From: Pyricularia pennisetigena
Taxonomy: Eukaryota; Ascomycota; Sordariomycetes; Magnaporthales; Pyriculariaceae
Reading direction: 5' to 3'
DNA length: 64,000 bases
Assembly: GCF_004337985.1 (NCBI RefSeq)
Contig: NC_043741.1
Span: 4,812,140 to 4,876,139 of the forward strand
Part shown: piece by piece, positions 1-11,050 of the stretch
How the letters are laid out: each line of letters opens with the position of its first letter
Numbering within the stretch: the stretch's first letter is position 1
Position numbers and translations under genes: made by a program
The notes under the pieces: generated by a model
The model's database searches: none
Told to the model about the DNA's origin: nothing
What the model saw: only the letters and a program-made list of their open reading frames with translations

Positions 1-3000
1 TACTTCTCTGCGGCAGTCATGGGGACATCATCGTCGGCAGCGCCACCAGCCTCTTCCTCGACGGCCGGCACACCCTCGGAAGGCTCGCCCTCCATTGCCT
101 TGCCGCCCTCGTACGTGACACGGCGCCACCCGCAGTCCTCGGAACTATCCTTAATCCATTCGACCGTGGGGAAATAATGCTCGTTCTTCTTCATCGTCAC
201 AACCCACGGAACGCTGTCAAAGGTAACGGCCTTGAGGCGGAAGTCTAGGGGAGAGGTGTTCAAATTGTCAGCATATCCTTTGGCAAATTCTCATGGGAAG
301 CAAACCGTCAACTTACATGTGTTGTCAGGAATAGCGGTAACGGCCGCAAGGAAACTTTTGAGGTCCGGCGTCCGCTTGCCGTTTACATGGGTGATGAAAT
401 TCGTGGGAGCTAAGCCATACTGATAAGACGGCGAGCCGCGTGTCCTTGCAGAGACATAAACCTCGCTGTATAGTTTGCTGATTTGTTGACGAACTGCTTG
501 GTGCGGGCGATGGAAGATGGCGCCACAGAATGAGACGGCATGGTCAGTCTCAACATCGTCGGCTGCCACAGTCGGCAGCTTGAGCTTGAGCTCCTTGGTC
601 TCTCGCACAATGACGGCGTCGAGAAATTCGTGTGAGTACATGATGTCCAGCTCAGATATGCGAGTGATCAGCTTGCCGTTCAGGGTGAGCAGGATGTCAC
701 CCTCGAGCAGCGCGCCGCTTTTGTCGTCCTGGTCACGCTCGAATGTCCGCTTCGTCACCATAAAAAGTTGGTGGTGTGACGTGTTGGCCAGCGAGACCTG
801 TTGGATCCACTCCTCTGATACGCCCATGATGCGAGCCTGGGCCATCTGGATAGACCTGAACTCGACAGACAGCATCCGGAGTTTGGGAACAATGCCTTGC
901 TGTATCTGTTTGACGACCGGTAGCAAGGTTGGCGTCGCCAGACCCAGATGGTACTCTTCATCCCGGTGTGTCGAAGGGGAGCGCTCTCCCAGGTATGTCA
1001 ACCACAAGGCCTGTACTGTACCATCAGGAGCGACGAGCACACCGCTTCCACACTGCCCACTAAGGTTGGTGTCAACTGTTATCGCGTCCACATTGACCGC
1101 GCGGTAACGAGGAGCTCCGCTGTTGGCAGGAATGGCGACTGCGAATATTTCGGTGACCGTGGTGGCGGTGTGGACCACACGGCCGATTCTATTGTAACCA
1201 ATGAAGTATGTGGAGGCGCCTTGTGTGATCTCTTCCGAGCTCAGCTTGGCGCTCTGCACCGGAGCATCTACCAGCTTGGGGTCGTACTGGATAATTGCGT
1301 AGTTTTGCAGAGGATGAAGGAAGACCACTTTGCCCTCCACCACGATTGATTCACCAATGGTGATAGAGATGTCACAAAGATCGTATGGTACAATCGCCCG
1401 AGAGATGACAACGAGGCCCTTCTCAGCGTCGATAACAAGACCCATGCCCCACTTGCGATTCTTGGGGAAGCCGTCGAGCTTCATCGGCATTGTACACGTT
1501 ACATGGACGAACGAGCGCACGAGTTCCGCAACGGCAGGATGTGAGGTATGCTCCAGCTGGATAAAAGATGCTTTGCGAGGAACGGGAGGAACGGGTGGAA
1601 GAGCATCGGCCAGGTCTGTAAAGTCCCAGAGACCTGTCTCATCGTTGCGCACCGCCAGTTTCATCTTGGATGACCAATGACGGTCAACGTAGATGATGGT
1701 GGTGTTGAGGGTGTGCAGATCGCGCAGGTGCTTATAGGTCACCACAACACGTGCCTTGTCGGGGATGTTTTTGACCACTTGGATGAAGGTTTCCAAATCG
1801 GGGACCTTCTTGTTGTCGATGGTTTGTAAGATCCAGCCATTGTCACTTGTCTCGAACCTGAACGAACCCGTAGCCTCACAAACGTAGACTCCCTTGCAGG
1901 CCACGCCGTAGAGGCGCGCCTGCTGGTATGACAGACTGTGAAAGCTGCCGCCGGCGACTGAAACAAACCGGTCCGGAGTGATGCTGTGAAGATCTCCGAC
2001 CTCGACCTCGACCTCCACGTCCTCTCCGCCGCGCTGCAGTAGCAGTTTGACGGGCTTGCCGACATTTGAGTCGAGGATGTCGTCCAAGCGGATAAATTCG
2101 GTGATGAGCTCGTCATTGACCTTGAGGAGAACGTCACCTTCCTCCACCTTATTGGAGGAGGGACCCTCGGGTAGGATGATCTCGGCGACTAGCAAGTTTG
2201 TCTCTTTGGGGAACGCTTTGCGCATCTGCGCCTCCCATTCGGGTGCCAAGCCAAGACGTCGGCATTCGTCAAACGGCTTCAGCAAGAACTGACATTGGAT
2301 GTCACCACGGGTGATGGGTTTACCTTGTTGCAGGCACTGAAGGGCTCGGAGCGGGCGATCGAGGGGCAAAAAGTAGTCGGTGGATGCCCCGTCAGCCCTT
2401 CCACCTGCTTGTAGAGCCACGGCATAGCCATCGATGTTGACAACAGGACTACCAGAACTGCCACCACTCGCAGCCGCACTTGCTTGGTCTAAACAGAATC
2501 AATGGCTTTAGTCAGAGCTGACCTCTGAAGGGGCGGCAGGCAACCCACAGAAAGGGCGCGAAGCATCACTTACAGTAACATGTGTTGAAGTCCGAATAGC
2601 CCTCGCCGTATTCAGGAGCATTCCTGTCTAGACGACTTATGACACCTGAAAGAATACTGAGCTTCTCTCCAGCATCGTTACCAACGACCCTGATCTCAAC
2701 GCCAACTTTGGCCAGGTCCGGACGAAGCGGAAGCGCCGCGACCGGCATGTACTTGATGGCCTTTGGATCGAACTTGAGGATACCGAAATCGTGTACAGGA
2801 TCACGATAAACCGGGTAAGCATCAACCTCCTCGTGGTTGTCAAAGATGCAGTATCCCCAAAAGGGGCCAGAGCCGACGACGTGACGGTTTGTCAAGATAT
2901 ATCTGCGAAACGGACGAGGTCAGCGGTCTTGGCGCGTCGAACAAGCTCCAGGCTTCTCCTGAATGCAAATGATGGATAGCCATTGGTAGGCAAAAACGTG

Positions 3001-3352
3001 AAACCTACCCTCGTTCAGCATCCACCACAAAACCAGTCGCCTCGCTTGTCAGGGCAGCATCGGTGTCGAACGAGCAAGTCTGGCAGAACCGGATCGAGAC
3101 GACATTGCTGACGACCCTTTGTATGGTGGCCTGCCACTCGACGGTATCTGGGCCGACGGACGGCAGAAGAGCCTGGGCGAGCAGATCCTCATCGTCAAGA
3201 CCCTGATCGTACATGTCCTCCTCCGGAGTATTATCGCCAGTGGATTGCTGCTTCGCGCCGTTCAGGGCTCGCTGGTGCTTGGGTGGACGGTCGTCGAGCG
3301 ACGAGGTCGACCCCGGTTTCCTCTTGGCGCGCTGGGAGGTTGGGCCGTTCAT
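1..3352 (-). CDS. nma111: HtrA-family nuclear serine protease NMA111 (3' end cut by one base)
   Basis: Exons read as 3352-3009, 2902-2574, 2488-317 and 244-1, about 1029 residues, the usual family length. The last codons give AAEK followed by TA at the window edge, so only the last base of the stop is missing. The N-terminal trypsin-like domain has its triad visible: His122 in TNRHVVG, Asp153 in [10 protein letters not shown], and Ser236 in GGSSGSPV. It is followed by PDZ-like segments and a second, degenerate protease-like repeat, as in yeast Nma111/Ynm3 and distantly human Omi/HtrA2. Family role: nuclear stress protease linked to apoptosis-like death and lipid homeostasis. Introns have clean donors (GTAGGT, GTAAGT, GTAAGT) and pyrimidine-AG acceptors. 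I chose the ATG at 3352 because homologues begin with MNG and A is at -3. An in-frame upstream ATG at 3625 is described separately. Confidence 0.93.
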
Positions 3353-3625
3353 CTTGGACGTGTCAGTGGTGGGTGTATCGCGAGGCGGGTGGTGTACAGC
3401 AGCAGCAGCAGCAGCCGGGGTAGTTGCGCTTGAGGAGTAGAGGCGCAGTGAGCCAACGGGGACGGGGCTGGAAGCCGGTTGGGGGCGGTTGAGTGTGAGG
3501 GTTAAGGCCGTTGTCGTGGCAGCGGCGCAGAGATTCGAGCGGGACAGGCGGTAAATAGATGTATGGGCGTATGAGCTATTACTTGTGAGACTCCTGCTCA
3601 GCCCTGAAATAAAGGCTTTCCGCAT
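3353..3625 (-). other. In-frame upstream extension of nma111 resembling a mitochondrial presequence
   Basis: The reading frame of nma111 exon 1 stays open upstream of the ATG at 3352 to another ATG at 3625, adding 91 residues. The extension starts [13 protein letters not shown], is rich in Arg, Ser, Thr and Ala, and has no acidic residue in its first 80 or so positions. It contains RLYSSS, which resembles a processing site. The upstream ATG has T at -3 (weak context) and the inner ATG has A at -3, so leaky scanning could make two forms. Whether transcripts reach 3625 cannot be told from sequence. Confidence 0.4.
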
Positions 3626-4893
3626 ACAGGGCCTCCAAAGGACGAGCGAGGTCGAACCGCTGTGGTCAAGTACCTAGCCCAGGCAGGTACTCTGAGGAAA
3701 CAACACGGAATCGTCTCCAGTTGGCACCCAGTCAAGGCGAGCAGTCAAAGCGCCAATGACAGTTCCGAATTTTTTTTGAGGACGGGAAGGGTACGAAGCA
3801 GGACCAATGGTTTGCTAACGTTGCATTCCTGCCTGTTGGTCACTGGCTTGGTAAACGTGGGCATGCCGAGCCGCAAACGGGGTCCTAGGAACCATTGAGG
3901 TTGCTTCTCAAAAGTTCGCGCTATCACGTGACTAATTGACTTCTCAAGGGCGGTCTCCGGATTCTGCCCACTAACGTCATCTTCTCTCCGTTCCTTCCTA
4001 CGTAGCTCAGATACAGCCGGGTTATTACCTGGTTGCATACCTACAAAGTCAGAATTACCCACGCAGTGACACTCAGACATGGGACAAGTTTGAATCTGGG
4101 CCGACAGGCACAGGCTCTTGCAAGAGCCTTGCGGGAATTAGCATCTCTCCATACCTTTGTGTTGCACCGGAGTTGGTTGGCACTGTATCAAGCGTCATCC
4201 CCGGAAAAGTGTAAATGGGAACTTGGCAGCTCCAGTTGCGTAAAATCCTCGCCACACTTGCACTTGGTTGGACAATGTTCTCTGCGACCAAGGTAATCCA
4301 GTTCGCATTGACAGCAGGCAGCGGGAGCGGTCGACTTCAGGGTCTTCCACACTGCCATTGCTAGTGACAACTGAACCTAATGTCCTTCGCTGACACAATC
4401 CACCCCCACATCCCCAGCTCAAGTCTATAAAACATGACCCCCAACGACAACAGTCAAACAAAAGAGCAGCGACATATCCCGTCGAATAATCATACCTCCC
4501 ACTCTAACACAAACAAGGTCCTAAAGCCAGATTGGTGTACATTGCTGTGGCCTGTACAGTCCATCATGTGATTGGCGCCTAGGAACCCAAACAAAACAGC
4601 ACCGCCCAATCCCAGCTGGTGGGCTATTGCCAAGCGTGAAGCAGAACTAGGAATCAATGTTCGGTGCATGAATAATCATGCATGCACCAGCGGATCCCGT
4701 CGACACCAGACTCCGAGAACTCCAGATGAAGAAAGTAATAAAAAAATGATCCAGAGTCGCCCTGGTTAGAAAGCAAAGGAAGAATGCTACCAATGGCAGT
4801 TTGCTGAAAGGCTATACATGAGTACGAGAGTCGAAAATGCTAACTGACACAAATCCAAACGCCTGCGAATGCTCATCCGCAATGACATGTCTT
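3626..4893. other. Intergenic: nma111 promoter side and 3' flank of the next gene
   Basis: No convincing gene. It holds the upstream region of nma111 and, nearer 4893, the probable 3' UTR of the minus-strand gene that ends at 4894. A plus-strand TATAAAA lies at 4425-4431, followed by an A/C-rich stretch that looks like a fungal leader. The only ATG reading frame there (4434-4571, 45 codons) starts too close to the TATA to be its natural product. I see no repeat or RNA gene. Confidence 0.5.
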
Positions 4894-5607
4894 TCAGAGG
4901 AGCTCAAAATCGTCGTCGTCGATTTCTGTCGACACCGTAGCAGGCCTCTCAGCGGCACTCGGGCCACCAGCTGACTTCCGCAAGTCCCGACGGGCCTTGC
5001 GGCCCTTGAGCAAGTCACCGTTGGTGTCCACAATCTCGTACTCCTTCTCGACGAACCTCTCGGTCGTCTTGGGGTTTGTCTTAACGTACAAGTCGAGGCC
5101 CACTGGCGCACGTAGCCCTGGGGTTTCGGCAGTATCGTAACTGTACAGGACGCCCTCGATGCCGTCCCTAAAGGCGGTCTGAGGAACGAGCAGATCTAGT
5201 ATTGACCTAGAGGTTTCCTCAATCTCTCCTTGTGCGCCGAGTCTGCCACTCGCACGTCCGTTGACGTGACGGTAATCTGGGTTACCACGCGTTGCTTTGC
5301 CGACGTTGCCACCCTTCTTCAAACGACTGGGGCTACGAGATTATGGCGGTTAGCTCAAACTCGGTTGCTGCCATTCTACCCGATTCAATACTTACTAATC
5401 AGAGTGCTTCTTCCTCGGCCGGACCTTGGCAAGCATGGCCTCGTTGCCCCCAGAAAGTTCGCCGGTAACCATGTCGCAGCGCACGCCGGCTAGCGGCCTC
5501 GCACCGATTGCCCATTTCTCTGCCGAGTTCTTTCCACGACGCCATTCCTTGCTTGCGCCGCGAATATCACGCTCGTACTGCGCGGGCGTCTCAAACATGG
5601 TAGCCAT
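4894..5607 (-). CDS. Conserved-looking hypothetical protein, 216 aa
   Basis: Two exons, 5607-5396 and 5332-4894. The intron has donor GTAAGT and acceptor CGTAG, and the join gives KKHSDYPSRLKKGG in a continuous frame. The protein is hydrophilic and basic in its first half (SKEWRRGKNSAEKW, RPRKKH). It ends in an acidic tail, STEIDDDDFELL. No signal peptide, membrane segment or known domain is visible, and I do not recognise the family. Its composition suggests a soluble, possibly nuclear protein, but that is only an impression. The start is the first ATG of the frame. The frame is intact over both exons with a consensus intron, which is the main evidence that it is a real gene. Its promoter faces a 3.9-kb gene-poor stretch. 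Confidence 0.75.
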
Positions 5608-8600
5608 GGTTATGTGGTTATAAGGGATTGCTCCAGTCGACTGGGGGGTTGTCCAAGAAGGAGGCTGTCCAAAGAAATTGGCAGGAATGAGGAACCTGAG
5701 GTTGCCTTGGTGTCGGCTTGACGAAGTTCCTGATGAGTTCTTGTATAACAGAACGTCGTTGTATAGCTGCTTGGGACCCGTGGCCTCGGAGGGTTATGCC
5801 AATCTAAGTTTGCCGATAGAGTGGAGGAATATTAGGGATTAAGTGAGATGAGGTCCGGAAGGGTTATTGAAACAAAGAGATTGATTGACAATAAATATCT
5901 GTCTAACAGAGAAAGGTCGATGACGGGAGTGGCAAAGAACTCGAGAATAAGGATGAGCTGCTTGCGTGACACCGCTGGACCGGTTATCACGAGACTGTTG
6001 TGGAATTTATGACACAGAATAGCAGGGAGGCACCTTTGTCAGAAGAAAGCAAGCGAGGCGAGACAGAAGGAGCAGGAATGTCGTCAGATGTTCCTTTGTT
6101 GATGAAGAAGAAATGATGCTTTGAAGCCGACTTATTTAAAAGTATGGCGAGACAGGTAGATGATGTGCGGATGAGGCAAGATAAGTGCTATTTGGATGGC
6201 GATGGCCGCTTAGAAAGGGGGTCGGAGCGCCTCGTATGAGTCAAAAGATGGAAAGGGCGTTGGGATGCGGCAGATGAGAAAGACTGGGGTTAGACGGGCT
6301 AACACCAAGCGGAACCAGGGGCAAAGAGCTAGAACGCTTTAAGATAGTACAAAATAGGTATGAAATCAGATTGAGTAGTTATGACTAGTTTCGAGATGTG
6401 GATTGGGATGTTCGTTTTCTTATTTAAAGTTGAAAAGATGAAAGTGAAAAAAAAAAAAAAGGTGAGCCCGGGGAAGGGGCGCGCGTGTTTCCTCGAGACC
6501 ATATAATAACTAACAGAGGCGCAGGCATGGGGGCATGATGCCGACTAAGTTGAAGTAGCGAAGCCAGCAGCAATCTTATCAGTGGGTTTGAGATGACGCT
6601 GACAGAGCTGGGGGTGTGTCTCTAAGTTTTACGCGCGTGTGTGTTGTGGCCTAGACTGGAATAAGTGTGACAAGTTTCCAATGGGGGGTGTGCGGCTTTG
6701 TCTTTGAGATTGGCTCAGGCGAATGGAATTAGAGATTGGGGGCATTCTGTGCCGGTGGATTCCGGCATGACAGGACTATGTATGGACTGGCGGAGTCACG
6801 CTTGCGGATTTCAGAAGGGTGTGGTCACTAGGTAGGCTGGACTCTTTCCGTTTCTAGCGTCTCGCCTTTCAGATGCAACAAAAGATTGGGGCTGCGGTCC
6901 GGCGTGACCAATTAATCCAGCATTTCAAAGCACAGGGCAGAAGCAGCTCATCCGAGCCGGCCTGCACCCATGGCAACCCCTGCCAGACTCCGATGATGAT
7001 GACAGCTGCGGCGTGTTGTTCCTGAACTTCCCCAGGTGAAAAATCGATCATGACGATGATGGAATCAGATCAGATGGACACCCATTCGAAAACATGAAAA
7101 TACCCGCCCTCGCCCTGTGGGTGTGTATTTGTGTGCTGAGCAACCTCCTGCCTCGGCCCAAATGCCTCCCTACCTGTCTGGGAAGGCGGGCGCCTAAGGT
7201 ACAGACAGGCACGTTAGTTTCCATGTCAGAAATCGCGCTCGTGCTCTCCTTGACTAACAGGTTGCGTCCACCTTTTTCTTTTTGTCATTCGCATTTATCG
7301 CCCGAGGCTGCTGAGCGCTGAAGGCTGAGCCAGCCGCCAAGCCCACCCATTCGACCGGCCGCCAGCCTAGAACTGGCATCTACCCAGAGGTAGGTGCCTA
7401 CCTACTATATCAGGTACCCACGGGCAGCCCATTTTGCGGCTAATTGGTCCAAGATCTGTGGGGGTTCTCCTATCATCGAGCCTAGTCTACCTAGTCTAGT
7501 CAAGTTCTAGGTGCCGCAGATGGTATAATATACAGTGCATACGGGGTCCCTACTGCAATCATAGCCCAATCTAAGAGTAATAGGCTTGCGACATTGTTAT
7601 GCCACTTTACTATTGTTCAACACGTCAGAGGTAACCTTGATAGGTAGGTCATGATCCTTGTCTCCGAGCCATCCGTTTCGCCATCTCATTGAGAGAGAAA
7701 AAGATAGCCGAGAACGGTGCCCAAGATAGAAGTTTTACTCATGTAGCAACCAATAGACTTGTTGTAGATTGTACACCGAGGGGCATTCAACAAGCCCCTC
7801 AGGATTGACTCGTCCACATGGATAAACATGTGGACAGGGTCTACTGGATTGTTTACAGCCTAGGTTCAAGTCTCATCCGCAGACTTTTTACAATTAAGTG
7901 GTTTCAATCCGCTCAGGGCCTTTTGCCTATGTTTTAAGGGTTCATCCTAGGTTGGTCAAGGTTGGAATGAGTGCAAAGGTAGTGAAAAAGACTGATTCGC
8001 GCAACCTAAATTCCCTCAAGAGGCGATGCTATCGCAGTTACAGTCCTCGTCGATCATTCCCACGCATGCACCCCGCATTTCGACAACAGGCATGATCGGT
8101 ACCTTATCTACCAACTAGTTACTCAAGCAATCAAGCTACTGTGTATCCATACGGGACGGCAATAACCATGCTCCCCGAAGCAACCCCGGAAACGCCGGGG
8201 CATGTACTGTAGCACGGTGAAATACACCGAGTCAATTCAAGGGTTTAATCATGTTAGCAGGAGAGCTGAGCAATCGCGTGTGACTTTTGAGCTGAGGCTA
8301 CACACAATTTTGAGAGGAGGTTCCTTTGTCAACTCCCAATTTGGCGACATGAGCAGATAAGCTCCCGGATGCGGCAAGTTTTGGTCACGCGGGCTAACTT
8401 CTCAAGCCTTTGTGCACACACCGTCAATCAAAACCGTCCAGCACTGTGCAACCGTATCAACAAAACCAGCCATTGCTCATCCTGAGCAACCAATCTTGGC
8501 GTGTGTTGTAAAAATCAAGGATTACTGTAAGCTTTCCAGGCAAAACAATGGTCATTACGAGGCAGAGTTCCCAACGCCGTCTGACACAGTTTTGGTCAGC

Positions 8601-9528
8601 GGTCCGAGGGCAATGCTATTGATAGCACGCACCACCAAAAAAAAACAAAACGTCAATAATTCACTGCACAGGCTTCCGCGGAAGTGCCCTTCAACCACCT
8701 AGCAACGTCATCCGAACATACCCGGTACTTGCACGCATCTGATAAGAGCATGCAAAGTGAACCTCTGTAAGGTGCGTGCATCTCAACATGAAGTTCGCGA
8801 TGAGCTGAACTGCTCAACTGTATGGCCATTACCATCAGGGTGTCGCCCAAGCCAAAGCTTTTGTATCTCGGTTCCACGACTACTGCTAAACCATTATACT
8901 TCAAAGGGCGAAACATGCATGGACGCAGGGCTCTTGAAACCACCCATGTCACCAGTAGCAAACCCCGGTTGTGCCGATGTCCATCAAGTTTAACCGATTG
9001 TCTGTTGCTTTATTGGAGAATGCAGACGTCTTGTCACTCGACAGCTGTGGCGTCATGGCTTAACTTGTTATGAGCCTGCTTTGAGGTTCGATTGTACCTT
9101 TCCTTGGATGCCCATCTCATGTCGGCTGGCTTGGCTGGTCAGCGAACGTAATTGACTCTGGGCTACTAAGGAATTGCTTCTCCAGGGCCTTCGTTAGTAG
9201 GGGAATGTGTGATGTCATTGGATCATCTGCCGGCACCGAGGCCAAGATAACGATAAGCAACTTTACACGTGACTTCAAATCGCAAATCGCAACCATGAAG
9301 GAATACTCCGACCAAGGACGCGTGTAGAGGATTAGTCATCATCAGTCCGGCGCGCCAGCCATCGGATTGTAGGAACTGCGCATCGACTCTGCACTGGGAT
9401 ACGAGAATACAGTTTTACGAGCACTAGATTATTTGATACGTCACTGAAGGGTGATAGAGAGACTCGACGACTCATCTCATTCCGGCCGCCATCCGAGCGG
9501 GCATCGTTGTTCCACACGCCACGCCAGC
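5608..9528. other. Gene-poor 3.9-kb intergenic region
   Basis: No reading frame longer than about 100 codons looks coding. The region serves as upstream sequence for both the unknown gene at 4894-5607 (minus) and Cwc26 (plus), which are divergent. Its length would allow a long leader or an unseen non-coding transcript. Visible items are an A15-type run near 6450, AGGTAGG and CCTACCT arms at 7388-7403, two perfect hairpins at 7778-7835, and a C4G2/C2G4 inverted repeat at 8184-8200. No transposon or tRNA was recognised. Confidence 0.55.
7778..7889 (+). other. Paired perfect hairpins followed by a B-box-like motif and T5
   Basis: Stem GAGGGGC/GCCCCTC (7778-7784 with 7794-7800, 9-nt loop) is followed 11 nt later by stem GTCCACATG/CATGTGGAC (7812-7820 with 7827-7835, 6-nt loop). 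Then comes GGTTCAAGTCT at 7863-7873, close to the RNA polymerase III B box, and TTTTT at 7885-7889. No A box or tRNA cloverleaf is evident. It may be a small structured RNA or only a chance cluster. Confidence 0.25.
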
Positions 9529-10596
9529 ATGCCATCGGACTTGGCATCGTACCTTGCCGACCACTATCTCACAGCTGATCCCAAACCGTCAAAGAAGCGC
9601 AAGAGGAAGCATGGCGACAGCAAGAAGAATAATGAAGGCGCCGGGCTCTTGATCCAGGACGACGACGACGATGGAGCCTGGACCAAACCATCTAGCCGCG
9701 AGGCCGACGCCGACGAGCTGGGCGCCGCAGCGATGGTAGCGGGCACGTCGGCCGAGTTCAAAAAGGCCACCAAGTCGAGCTGGAAGACGCTCGGCGGTGG
9801 CGGTGGCGGCAGCGGCAATAAGGCCAATGCAGACCAGGAGGCCGCCGCAGCAGATGCCATCTTAGCGTCGGCGGCCGCAGAGAATGCGGCCGCCCGCGCC
9901 GCTGAAGAAGATGCGCCGGTCGTGGACGGCGCCGCAGCGGCAGCCGTCAAGATGAGCGACGGCACCCACGCAGGCCTCCAGACCGCCGCGACAGTGGCGG
10001 CGCAGCTGCGGAGGAGACGTGCCGAGGAAAAGGCACAATACGAGCGGGAGCGTGCGGAGCGGCGGGCTGCGCGCGGCGGCGGCGGTGACAGCAGCGGGGA
10101 GGAGGAGACAGTTTTCCGAGACGCCACCGGGCGTCGGATAGACGTCTCGCTGCAGCGTGAGCAAAAGAGGAGAGCGGAGGCAGAGAAGGAGCGGGCCGCC
10201 AAGGAGGCGCTCAAGGGAGAGGTTCAGATCGAAGAGGCGCGTAGGCGCCGCGAGAAGCTCGAGGACGCGGCGCTCATACCTCTGGCCAGAAGCAAGGATG
10301 ACGAAGAGATGAATAACGCCTTGAAGTCCGAGCAGAGGTGGAACGATCCCATGATGCAGTTCATGAGTGAGAGCGACAGGAGGGACGCTGGAGGGACAGC
10401 CAAGACTGGGGGCAGGCGAGTCAAGGGCAGGCCGGTTTACAAAGGGCCTACGGCTCCCAACAGATATGGTATACGGCCGGGCTACCGCTGGGACGGCGTC
10501 GACCGTGGAATCGGTTTCGAGGCTGAACGATTTAAAGCATTAAACCGGCGCGAACGAGCCAAGGATCTCGAATACAATTGGCAAATGGATGAATGA
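9529..10596 (+). CDS. CWC26: Pre-mRNA-splicing factor Cwc26/Bud13 (RES complex)
   Basis: A single-exon gene of 355 residues. Bud13/Cwc26 belongs to the RES (retention and splicing) complex with Snu17 and Pml1, which binds the activated spliceosome and helps splice and retain weak-intron pre-mRNAs in the nucleus. The C-terminal signature is clear: RPVYKGPTAPNRYGIRPGYR, then WDGVDRGIGFE and a terminal LEYNWQMDE-type end. The N-terminus has the family-typical LASYLADHYL start and a lysine/arginine-rich stretch (KPSKKRKRKHGDSKK). The middle is low-complexity: glycine runs, alanine-rich blocks and charged helical repeats. I chose the ATG at 9529 rather than the in-frame ATG at 9451 because homologues start at the MPSDLASYL-type sequence and the upstream part looks like leader. 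It converges on TFG1. Confidence 0.93.
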   Translation: MPSDLASYLADHYLTADPKPSKKRKRKHGDSKKNNEGAGLLIQDDDDDGAWTKPSSREADADELGAAAMVAGTSAEFKKATKSSWKTLGGGGGGSGNKANADQEAAAADAILASAAAENAAARAAEEDAPVVDGAAAAAVKMSDGTHAGLQTAATVAAQLRRRRAEEKAQYERERAERRAARGGGGDSSGEEETVFRDATGRRIDVSLQREQKRRAEAEKERAAKEALKGEVQIEEARRRREKLEDAALIPLARSKDDEEMNNALKSEQRWNDPMMQFMSESDRRDAGGTAKTGGRRVKGRPVYKGPTAPNRYGIRPGYRWDGVDRGIGFEAERFKALNRRERAKDLEYNWQMDE

Positions 10597-11050
10597 GTAT
10601 TTATGTATCCCCTAGGTTGCTTTTTAACGACTAGACTGCTCGCTGCCTATAATTATCACATGGGGTTCAAAAGAGAATTGCCTTTGTGATGGGCCTCCGC
10701 TGTTGTACACTATTGCGCTGTGATAATCAACCACAAGAACCCACAAATTGACTACTCCCGCACAAAATGGGATGCTGGCCATATCATTTTCTAGTTCTGC
10801 GATCCGTAGTATATTGTAGCCGAGACATAACCCTTGCCGATCATATGTTTGACCTTAGGATAAAATCACCCGTGGTATAGTCCCTGGCGGAATGCAGGTG
10901 GATTGTACGGGCGGGCTTAATGATGTTGTCAACCACTTTGACATGGTTAAAAATATCGCTTGTAAAAGTCCCCGACAGCTGATACCTTGCTTATTTGCGG
11001 CTAGGGCGGTTAGAATTGAAGTGTCCATGATCGCAATACAAGCAAGTACA
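10597..11050. other. Intergenic, convergent 3' ends of CWC26 and TFG1
   Basis: About 450 bp between two stop codons that face each other. It should contain both 3' UTRs and polyadenylation signals. No gene, repeat or RNA structure stands out. Confidence 0.6.

Noticed and set aside
4425..4571. TATAAAA followed by a 45-codon frame on the plus strand
   Set aside because: The ATG is only about 9 bases after the TATA element, so a transcript from it would start downstream of this ATG; no further evidence for a gene.
4572..4769. 65-codon frame downstream of the same TATA
   Set aside because: It begins with TTG rather than ATG and lies in the likely 3' UTR of the minus-strand gene.
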